A stretch of DNA of 20,429 nucleotides from a virus, in the IMG/VR virus record IMGVR_UViG_3300025083_000286, positions 1 through 20,429 of that record; one strand, written 5' to 3'. The notes under the pieces are model-generated. The model saw nothing but the letters and a program-made list of their open reading frames with translations, did no database searches and was not told where the DNA came from. How positions within the stretch are numbered: the first letter of the stretch is position 1; each line of letters opens with the position of its first letter. Positions 15,631 through 20,429 of the stretch are shown piece by piece. The position numbers and the translations under genes were made by a program.

Positions 15631-16335
15631 TTTACGCATTGCCGCTTGTTGGCGTTGGTTCGCGGACTCAATCTTGTTTTTTTGAGCGAGGTAGCTCATC
15701 TCGGGCATTACGGTGGACATCTTTAGCATATAGATATCTGAGTACCTTCTTATATCTTCTTGCGCTAACATACGGACCATAGAGTACCAATACCATTGTT
15801 GGCTAAACAACTGTTCAGATGTAACATCGCCTTCCTCTTCCTCTGTTTCTTCCTCATCGGGTATTTCATAAAACACTCCAGAGAATTGCTTGAATAAAAC
15901 AAATTCTCTATTATCAAGAAATTTGGTAACAGCTCTGTAAATATCTTCAACGGGAGAATCTAAGATGGCTTGTTTATTAACCTCCTCATCCTCAGTGTTT
16001 TCATTGTCAAATTTAGTATGATGCTTGGGTCTTATAATTAATTCTGCTATAGCAAGGTCGTTCTCTGCTTCGGAATCATACTTCGTTTTACCCGTAATAA
16101 TTTGCTCAAGCATAATAAATTGCCCAAGAACGAGTTCCATAATATCTGTATATATATTGAACCTGCTATTAGTTTCATCGCTTATACTACCCTTCATTTC
16201 AATGGGGTATGTACTCACGACATTTCTTGTAGTGCTTACTTTGTCTTCTGGAGCAAGGGTTGATATGTAGTCAAGTATTCCATTCTCTTCTTTTGAATAC
16301 TTTGATATCTCAAGGTGCTGTCTGAATGTAATCAT
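15625..16335 (-). CDS. Tail-assembly-chaperone-like protein (236 aa)
   Basis: A 236-aa acidic protein. I chose ATG 16335 (MITFRQHLEISKYS) because its A-T-G-A overlaps the TGA of the large terminase gene. Residues 1-155 are mainly helical. Residues 158-170 form an acidic linker (EETEEEEGD region). The C-terminal part, WYWYSMVRMLAQEDIRRYSD (181-200) and VMPEMSYLAQKN (209-220), resembles the C-terminal region of Bacteroidota tail assembly chaperones (W-x-W, leucine-rich helix, 'D-I-x-x-x', then a conserved helix). Size and position do not fit a portal, which would be expected here. The last codons contain a canonical slippery heptamer A AAA AAC (15682-15676). Other readings, such as a head-tail adaptor, remain possible. 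Confidence 0.5.
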   Translation of the reverse strand: MITFRQHLEISKYSKEENGILDYISTLAPEDKVSTTRNVVSTYPIEMKGSISDETNSRFNIYTDIMELVLGQFIMLEQIITGKTKYDSEAENDLAIAELIIRPKHHTKFDNENTEDEEVNKQAILDSPVEDIYRAVTKFLDNREFVLFKQFSGVFYEIPDEEETEEEEGDVTSEQLFSQQWYWYSMVRMLAQEDIRRYSDIYMLKMSTVMPEMSYLAQKNKIESANQRQQAAMRKL

Positions 16336-17582
16336 AAAAACAAAGTTACTCCACCATCCTGTTCTTCTGCCGCACAATACGCACAGATTGCCAAGCTCAT
16401 AACCATATCATCGTGCTTGCCATCGGTGTTGGAGAATTGTAGGTTACCTGTAATAGAGTTACGCTTAGACTTAAAGTCGTAAAGCTCCTTTATCAAGTCC
16501 GTGTTCTTGGGTATCTTAATCACCTTGTCCTCAAACAGCTTGATGAGGTTACGGATAATCTCGGGCTTACTCTGTGCTGAGGTTGTAAAGGGTATAAGTT
16601 TGTAGAGCCTATCGTCATCTGTCAAGTCATCAAACAACAGGTCGTTATTGTTTACCTCAAAGTATGCGGCAGCTAAGTTCCTGTCGTGTTTTAGGTAGAA
16701 TGATTTTATTCTTTCCTTAAACTCCTCGTAGTCCATTCCCTCTTCCTTGTAATTGAATCGGTCTATGTCAACCACTCTGTAGTCATCAGACATCGCTGTA
16801 AGCACTGTATAATCCTGTGCCACACCAATATCCATTCCTATGTAGGTTCTCTCACATCTTGTATCTAATTTATCTACAACAGCGTCCTCAACATTGCTGA
16901 ACAAGGCATTAGCACTCACAGGCTTACACAAGAACTCTTGGTCAAACTGTGCCTTAGTCATACTCTTCTTAATACCGAGTACGGTCTTAGCTACATTGTC
17001 ATCGTTAAGGTCAAGGTATGTCCTTTTAATGGACTTAATCTGTTCCCAATTCTCTTCTTGCTGCCCTTCCTTGTACCAGTCGTAGAACCAGTTAGGGCCG
17101 TTAAATGTACTTGCCGCAGTAACCTTACCACCCGTCCTTGTAACCATAGGCAACAGCACCTCGTTGATAAAGTCAAGCTTCATATATGCCGCCTCATCCA
17201 AGTATATATAATCCAATGTGGCACCACGAAGATTATCCCCACTGTCAGCAGAGCGAAACTTAATAAATGAACCATTGTAAAAATACATCTCATTCGCCTT
17301 GCGGTCATACCTCTTGATTATCTTGGTCCATAAATCTTGGTGGCTACTGAACATCCCCTCAATGTCCTTCATCACTTTGTTAGCTTGGTCTTGTATTGGG
17401 CTGACCCAGAACATTCGGTGTTTAGGGTTGTTCAATGCTCTCATCACAGCATCATTCTGCATATAGAAAGTCTTACCCGTTTGTCTCCCTGCAACTAAAC
17501 AACTAATAAAGGGGCTGTCATCGTGAACGAGCCTATGGAAATCAACCTGCGGCTCAGTAGGTTTGTATAGCTTAATCTGCAT
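16332..17582 (-). CDS. terL: Terminase large subunit
   Basis: A 416-aa packaging motor that cuts and pumps DNA into the prohead. ATPase signatures: Walker A VAGRQTGKTF (30-39; Lys37), Walker B YIYLDE (125-130; Asp129, Glu130) and the coupling motif TAASTFNG (155-162). The C-terminal RNase H-like nuclease domain shows IGMDIG (Asp251), AYFEV (Glu309) and GKHDDMVMSLAI (Asp391/Asp392), so all three acidic positions are intact. The length is near the lower end for the family but complete. ATG 17582 overlaps the end of the small subunit by 11 nt and the TGA overlaps the following ATG. Confidence 0.95.
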   Translation of the reverse strand: MQIKLYKPTEPQVDFHRLVHDDSPFISCLVAGRQTGKTFYMQNDAVMRALNNPKHRMFWVSPIQDQANKVMKDIEGMFSSHQDLWTKIIKRYDRKANEMYFYNGSFIKFRSADSGDNLRGATLDYIYLDEAAYMKLDFINEVLLPMVTRTGGKVTAASTFNGPNWFYDWYKEGQQEENWEQIKSIKRTYLDLNDDNVAKTVLGIKKSMTKAQFDQEFLCKPVSANALFSNVEDAVVDKLDTRCERTYIGMDIGVAQDYTVLTAMSDDYRVVDIDRFNYKEEGMDYEEFKERIKSFYLKHDRNLAAAYFEVNNNDLLFDDLTDDDRLYKLIPFTTSAQSKPEIIRNLIKLFEDKVIKIPKNTDLIKELYDFKSKRNSITGNLQFSNTDGKHDDMVMSLAICAYCAAEEQDGGVTLFL

Positions 17583-18024
17583 CTACATCCAAATAGTCTT
17601 GCTCTTCGTCTGGAGCTGTTAAATCTATCGTAGCGGTAATATCAATCTTGGTCTGCTCCACCTTAGTGGGAGCCTTGTACCCTTGCATATCATTGATAAT
17701 CTTTATAGCGTCCATAGCAGCCTTCATATCATCGTTTGCTATCGCCATATCCCTAATACGAATTAAGGCCGTTAGGTTCGTTCCCTTGGCCGCCTCAATG
17801 CTCTTAAGCTCTGAGTTGGCTATCTCCATTAACGCCTTGTGAAAAGCTGTACCCGTAGTTCTCCTATCACGATAGTAGTTTGTGTAACCAAGCTCCTTAG
17901 CAATCTTACCCGAAGCATCCATACCGTTATCACGAATCCCCTCAAGGAACTTTGACTGAAGGTCTGTTAGTTCGCTACCGCGACCCGAGACTACTTTCCC
18001 GAAACTGTTTCTCTTACTTGGCAT
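17572..18024 (-). CDS. terS: Terminase small subunit (probable)
   Basis: A 150-aa protein immediately upstream of the large terminase gene and overlapping it by 11 nt. Residues about 19-70 look like a DNA-binding helix-turn-helix (LTDLQSKFLEGIRDNGMDAS, KIAKELGYTNYY), with a helical oligomerisation stretch about 70-115 (SELKSIEAAKGTNLTALIRI region) and an acidic tail (APDEEQDYLDVDAD). Such proteins recognise the packaging site and deliver DNA to the motor. No single diagnostic motif is present, so the call rests on size, helix-turn-helix character and position. It starts at ATG 18024 and overlaps the upstream small gene by 11 nt. Confidence 0.82.
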   Translation of the reverse strand: MPSKRNSFGKVVSGRGSELTDLQSKFLEGIRDNGMDASGKIAKELGYTNYYRDRRTTGTAFHKALMEIANSELKSIEAAKGTNLTALIRIRDMAIANDDMKAAMDAIKIINDMQGYKAPTKVEQTKIDITATIDLTAPDEEQDYLDVDAD

Positions 18025-18301
18025 CTGTAATCTTGTATAGTGGAATGTTATGTGCGCCTAACCTACCTGTGAAAGTTAACTCACTAAAGCTTGGTGCTGT
18101 CTCATCACTATGATACCATTTCCAAATAGAAGTCTTCACCCTTTGGATACAACTCCCACAAGAAGTCTTTGGATTCTCTTGCTTTGGAAAGTATTTACTC
18201 TTGCCCACCATAGAGTTGTAAAACTTAAACATCTCTGACTTGGTATCACCTTTAGGCATTGTTCCGCTCAATAAGGCTATTAGGAGTTCTTTAGCTGACA
18301 T
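18014..18301 (-). CDS. First gene of the late operon: small CxxC protein (95 aa), unknown
   Basis: A 95-aa protein, ATG 18301, the first gene of the leftward operon and overlapping the small terminase gene by 11 nt. A central TSCGSCIQRVKTSIWKWY (47-64) has a Cys48-x-x-Cys51 pair and a basic/aromatic helix. The pair could bind metal or be a redox pair. Only two Cys are present, so a zinc site would need partners from another subunit or the single His64. I do not recognise a named family. The position suggests a packaging or regulatory accessory. Confidence 0.6.
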   Translation of the reverse strand: MSAKELLIALLSGTMPKGDTKSEMFKFYNSMVGKSKYFPKQENPKTSCGSCIQRVKTSIWKWYHSDETAPSFSELTFTGRLGAHNIPLYKITDAK

Positions 18302-18409
18302 ATCTTACTGTTTTGGTATGATTGTATAGAAGTGTTTAATTGAGGCTCTTAGAATGCCTCTAATGGAATATACAATATTGAATGTTCAATGTCTTTCATT
18401 ATTCTCCCC

Positions 18410-18508
18410 TTATTATAATAAACTAATTATAATAAACTTTACTCCCATAGTAAAGTTTATTATGATAATAGTATTAGAGTAAAGTAAGACTATTATAATA
18501 ATAGTATT
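18410..18508. repeat. AT-rich direct and inverted repeat cluster
   Basis: The direct repeat ATTATAATAAACT occurs at 18412-18424 and 18426-18438 (14-nt period). TTATTATAATAA is a perfect 12-bp palindrome (18410-18421). ATAATAGTATT is a direct repeat at 18465-18475 and 18498-18508. A 15-bp inverted repeat is nested inside. Such clusters occur at operators and at iteron-type origins. Confidence 0.7.
18429..18463. repeat. Perfect 15-bp inverted repeat, 5-nt loop
   Basis: The left arm ATAATAAACTTTACT (18429-18443) and the right arm AGTAAAGTTTATTAT (18449-18463) are exact reverse complements around CCCAT. Neither side has a U run, so it is not a standard terminator. It would lie in the leader of a late transcript starting near 18521, or it could be a protein-binding dyad. 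Confidence 0.8.
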
Positions 18509-18527
18509 TATTATTATACAATATTCC

Positions 18528-18553
18528 CAAAGGTACTTCTGACATTCGTCAAA
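18528..18553 (-). promoter_or_regulatory. Possible late promoter: TACCTTTG -7 element
   Basis: The minus strand reads TACCTTTG at 18535-18528, a full match to the Bacteroidota -7 consensus TAnnTTTG, 227 nt upstream of the first late gene. The best upstream TTTG (18553-18550) is only 14 nt away, shorter than the usual 17-23 nt spacing, so the -33 part is weak or activator-dependent. Confidence 0.4.
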
Positions 18554-18556
18554 TCA

Positions 18557-18580
18557 CCTTCCCCCCGCCCCTTCCCCCCG
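18557..18580. repeat. C-rich tandem repeat
   Basis: Two copies of CCTTCCCCCCG (18557-18567 and 18570-18580) give a pyrimidine-only run apart from single G residues, followed about 26 nt later by T9. It is very unlike the AT-rich surroundings. Confidence 0.7.
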
Positions 18581-18690
18581 CTCCGTGAGGCCAGCTAATA
18601 CTCTAATTTTTTTTTACTCGGTCAATCCCTTGCTACCACTACGATACAGCTATTTCAATGTTAAGAAACTGTTATTTGATGCAATTTTAT

Positions 18691-18722
18691 TTTTTTATTT
18701 AAAAATCTTGAACATATCTTTG
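18691..18722 (+). promoter_or_regulatory. Possible early promoter: TATCTTTG -7 element
   Basis: TATCTTTG at 18715-18722 matches the Bacteroidota -7 consensus TAnnTTTG. A TTTT at 18691-18694, 20 nt upstream, could be a degenerate -33 TTTG. The predicted start is near 18729, giving an AT-rich leader of about 50 nt before the 85-aa gene. Confidence 0.5.
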
Positions 18723-18781
18723 TAGCGAAGCGCACAGGGCGTAACACATTAAAACTATTTAATAATTAAAACACCATTAAA

Positions 18782-19039
18782 ATGAAAAATGCAAAAGTAG
18801 TATTAACACAAAACGGACAAGCTAAAATACAAGCGGACAACGTGAGCGAATTAGTAAAGGCTTTATATAAGGGCTTAAAATTACAAAACAAGTTAGGCAA
18901 AAGGTTTTTAAAATTAGGTGCCACTACTGAAGTAAGTATACCTACAAAAAATACTAAATACCTACAATTGCAAAAACTAAACGCTAAAGGCTTTAATGAG
19001 GCGCAAATGTTAGCAGTCATTGAATTTTTAAACGCATAA
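18782..19039 (+). CDS. Small protein (85 aa), unknown, first rightward gene
   Basis: An 85-aa basic protein, ATG 18782, the first ORF behind the rightward promoter-like element. The leader is A/T-rich (ATTAAAACACCATTAAA), typical of Bacteroidota genes. The sequence suggests short strands followed by helices (NVSELVKALYKGLKLQNKLG; then KGFNEAQMLAVIEFLNA), with no Cys cluster, signal peptide or membrane segment. I do not recognise a family. Position and size are those of an early phage gene, possibly a regulator or host-takeover factor (inference). Confidence 0.68.
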   Translation: MKNAKVVLTQNGQAKIQADNVSELVKALYKGLKLQNKLGKRFLKLGATTEVSIPTKNTKYLQLQKLNAKGFNEAQMLAVIEFLNA

Positions 19040-19042
19040 TAT

Positions 19043-19240
19043 ATGAGCGCGGTATTTTTAGATTTTAGCACTAAGCAAGGGCAAAAGAAACGCCTTGCGA
19101 CAAAGGTCCGCAACCTTGATGCATCCAATAGGAAGCAACGCGCACAGGCGCAAAAGGAAGCCATTGAAAACACATACGCACTGCGTATAGATAGAGCGAA
19201 CGAGCAACGCAACACAAGGAAAGCGAAGCGCAGAAAATAG
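19043..19240 (+). CDS. Small Arg/Lys-rich protein (65 aa), unknown
   Basis: A 65-aa protein, ATG 19043, three bases after the stop of the 85-aa gene. It is very basic and largely helical (KKRLATKVRNLDASNRKQRA and the C-terminal NEQRNTRKAKRRK) with no hydrophobic segment. The composition suggests nucleic-acid binding. The coding stretch is noticeably richer in G+C than the gene before it. No family is recognised. A longer antisense ORF covers it but looks like a shadow. Confidence 0.55.
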   Translation: MSAVFLDFSTKQGQKKRLATKVRNLDASNRKQRAQAQKEAIENTYALRIDRANEQRNTRKAKRRK

Positions 19241-19393
19241 GCGCATAGCTGAACACATCGCAAGAGCGACAACGCCAAACGGCGGATAGTGGTGACCACA
19301 CTCAAAACGGACAAACCTTAAGCGGATACGTGCGCCTTGTTGCATCGTGTCGTAAGTCTTAGGGTTTGTCGGTGTTGTATAAAATATAGAATT
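19241..19393 (+). ncRNA. Candidate structured RNA or structured leader
   Basis: A gap with no ATG, about 51% G+C by hand count over 19241-19380. Potential helices: TCGC/GCGA (19258-19261 with 19266-19269), CGCC/GGCG (19273-19276 with 19281-19284), GTGGT/ACCAC (19289-19293 with 19295-19299), and a 13-bp helix with one G-U pair between GACAAACCTTAAG (19310-19322) and CTTAGGGTTTGTC (19358-19370). An alternative 8-bp helix ACAACGCC/GGTGTTGT (19269-19276 with 19371-19378) would make a three-way junction but competes with the CGCC hairpin. No tRNA features. It could be a leader controlling the 38-aa and gp88-like genes. Structure is seen in sequence; function is inference. Confidence 0.35.
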
Positions 19394-19510
19394 ATGAAAG
19401 CAAAGATTTACAGAACCCTTGAGCGGTTCAATGATGACAATTCGGGAACCTTTGAGGCAATTGCATTGATTGGTTTTTTAGCAATAATAGCTTTAGCTAT
19501 TGTAAAGTAG
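19394..19510 (+). CDS. 38-aa single-membrane-segment peptide
   Basis: The ORF MKAKIYRTLERFNDD... has a basic/polar N-terminal half (1-19) and one hydrophobic segment (about 20-37, EAIALIGFLAIIALAIV) ending in Lys. It resembles a small inner-membrane peptide with the N-terminus probably in the cytoplasm. It ends 5 nt before the gp88-like gene and begins right after the structured gap, with AT-rich ATAAAATATAGAATT in front. Size and hydrophobic profile could suit a holin-like or membrane regulatory peptide, but no endolysin is nearby, so no role is assigned. Confidence 0.5.
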   Translation: MKAKIYRTLERFNDDNSGTFEAIALIGFLAIIALAIVK

Positions 19511-19515
19511 AGCGT

Positions 19516-20253
19516 ATGCAAACCTTAGAGAAAATACAGGTAGATTACAAGATACCTAAGAACCTACTGAGCGTAGGTACGAGTAACGCAAAGACAAAGA
19601 AGAACGGCAGAGATACCCGTATACTTTACTTAGCACCTGCAACGCAGAACAGTAAGGGTGCAGATATGTGTCCCAATCGTAGCGCAGGGTGTACGGCATC
19701 GTGTCTCTTTACCGCTGGGCGTGGGCGAATGTCCAATGTAGCGAATGCAAGGATAAACCGTACCGAATACTTCTTAGATGAACCGAAGACATTTATAGCA
19801 CAAATGACCTTAGAGCTTGAGTGGGCTAATCTACAAGCAAAGCGTACAAATAGCAAGATAGCTATACGGCTGAATGGCACGAGTGATAGAGACTTTCTAT
19901 ACCTAATCAAGAAGTTTACAGGCAAGGACTTCCGAGATTGGGAGAACCTAAAGTTCTATGACTATACAAAGATACCGAGTAAGCTACGCAGATACGGTAA
20001 GTCAAATTATGTGCAGACCTTCAGTAGGGCAGAGGATAACCACGATGAGGCTATGAAAGCCCTTGCCGATGGATATCCTGTAAGTGTGGTATTTCGTAAG
20101 GAGTTGCCCGATATGTGGAACGGATACCCCGTAGTGAACGGAGATAGTAGCGATGACCTTATGCTTGACAGACCGTATAGTGAAGGCTATGTGTTGGGGC
20201 TTGTTGCTAAAGGCGATGGTAAGAAAGATACCACAGGGTTTGTAGTTGATTAA
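19516..20253 (+). CDS. gp88-like phage protein (mycobacteriophage gene product 88 type)
   Basis: A 245-aa protein, ATG 19516. It shows the ordered signatures of the phage 'gene product 88' family: GTSNAKTKKN (21-30), ILYLAPATQNS (36-46), a Cys cluster CPNRSAGCTASC (52-63; Cys52, Cys59, Cys63), TAGRGRM, RLNGTSD (118-124), FYDYTK (147-152), TFSRAED (168-174), VVFRKELP (191-198), VVNGDSSDD (206-214) and GLVAKG (228-233) to DTTGFVV. The length is complete for the family. The biochemical function is unknown. The three Cys and many conserved Asp/Arg/Asn suggest an enzyme with a metal or Fe-S site, but that is inference. Confidence 0.85.
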   Translation: MQTLEKIQVDYKIPKNLLSVGTSNAKTKKNGRDTRILYLAPATQNSKGADMCPNRSAGCTASCLFTAGRGRMSNVANARINRTEYFLDEPKTFIAQMTLELEWANLQAKRTNSKIAIRLNGTSDRDFLYLIKKFTGKDFRDWENLKFYDYTKIPSKLRRYGKSNYVQTFSRAEDNHDEAMKALADGYPVSVVFRKELPDMWNGYPVVNGDSSDDLMLDRPYSEGYVLGLVAKGDGKKDTTGFVVD

Positions 20254-20285
20254 ATAATTTATATATTGCACAAAAATTAAATGAT

Positions 20286-20429
20286 ATGGAACAGATTGGA
20301 AACGTGTGGATAGAAGCCACAGTGAAAGTAAGAGTGAACCGCAGAGTAACTCTTTGGAATGAGGATAGTGAGGAGTATTTGTTAGAGGCTATGTACGATG
20401 GAGACATAGAGATTATAGAGGTAGCAGAT
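20286..20429 (+). CDS. Start of an unknown rightward gene, cut by window edge
   Basis: ATG 20286 (MEQIGNVWIEATVKVRVNRR) is open to the right edge (48 codons seen). Another ATG at 20281 is in a different frame and closes after 10 codons. The visible part is acidic with alternating strands. It is separated from the gp88-like gene by 32 AT-rich nt. No family is recognised. Confidence 0.55.
   Translation, partial: MEQIGNVWIEATVKVRVNRRVTLWNEDSEEYLLEAMYDGDIEIIEVAD

Larger units (their letters stand above)
18302..18781. other. Divergent non-coding control region
   Basis: About 480 nt between leftward late genes and rightward genes, with no credible ORF. It contains, left to right: an AT-rich repeat and dyad cluster (18410-18508), a leftward -7-like element (18528-18535), a C-rich tandem repeat (18557-18580), a T9 run (18607-18615) and a rightward promoter-like element (18691-18722). 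This is a plausible place for the early/late switch and perhaps an origin or packaging site. 18302-18409 holds nothing I can name. Confidence 0.7.

Noticed and set aside
15609-15671. Upstream TTG start for the 146-aa gene
   Set aside because: The added residues read the end of the 236-aa gene in another frame; ATG 15608 has a good A/G-rich leader. The open frame is kept only as a frameshift observation.
18302-18781. CRISPR-like array in the repeat region
   Set aside because: Repeats are short, AT-rich and overlap as dyads; no regular spacers.
18724-19232. Direct repeat AGCGAAGCGCA at 18724-18734 and 19222-19232
   Set aside because: Only two copies, one inside a coding region rich in such codons; no consistent context.
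19289-19299. GTGGTGACCAC as an operator
   Set aside because: An isolated 11-nt near-palindrome with no second copy; explained as one of the small hairpins of the structured gap.
18766-19314. A 182-aa minus-strand ORF opposite the small rightward genes
   Set aside because: It is rich in Cys/Phe/Leu as expected for the antisense of Lys-rich coding DNA, has no plausible leader and overlaps two better ORFs placed behind a promoter-like element.
19241-19393. tRNA or tmRNA in the structured gap
   Set aside because: No T-loop sequence, acceptor stem or tag reading frame could be found.

Overview
The window looks like a 20.4 kb piece of a tailed double-stranded DNA phage, or a prophage, of a Bacteroidota host, probably a flavobacterium. 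The reasons are low G+C, AT-rich leaders with weak Shine-Dalgarno signals, two sequences matching the Bacteroidota -7 promoter element TAnnTTTG, and virion proteins of types I associate with Bacteroidota phages. A 1086-residue TP901-type tape measure protein indicates a long-tailed siphovirus or myovirus. No sheath, integrase, lysis or host gene is visible, so a siphovirus is the simpler reading; virulent or temperate cannot be told.

Minus strand, 18301 down to 1: one continuous virion and packaging operon. It runs, in transcription order: a small CxxC protein, terminase small subunit, terminase large subunit, a protein resembling tail assembly chaperones, a tail-terminator-like protein, a gp10-like neck protein, the tape measure, a 185-aa protein, a 913-aa tail-tip or baseplate protein, a 258-aa head-associated protein, an XkdF-like protease fused to an acidic scaffold, the major capsid protein, two paralogous tail-tube-like proteins, three small repeat-bearing proteins, and two large paralogous tail fibres or adhesins (the last runs off the left edge). 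Most genes overlap or are 0-16 nt apart. A UUCG hairpin follows the capsid gene and an intrinsic terminator follows the first tube gene. An 11-nt motif recurs at four gene junctions.

18302-18781: a non-coding divergent control region. It holds a cluster of AT-rich direct and inverted repeats (including a perfect 15-bp hairpin), a C-rich tandem repeat, a T9 run and promoter-like elements facing both ways.

Plus strand, 18782 to the right edge: small, probably early genes. These are an 85-aa and a 65-aa unknown, a roughly 150-nt G+C-richer gap that can fold into an ordered set of helices, a 38-aa single-membrane-segment peptide, a 245-aa protein of the mycobacteriophage gp88 type, and the start of another unknown gene.

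The points most worth a second look are: no portal gene between terminase and capsid, with the tail genes placed before the head genes; a roughly 19-residue RV-GG-E-C repeat shared by three adjacent small proteins; the repeated junction motif; the candidate structured RNA; the repeat cluster; and a slippery A7 site near the end of the chaperone-like gene.
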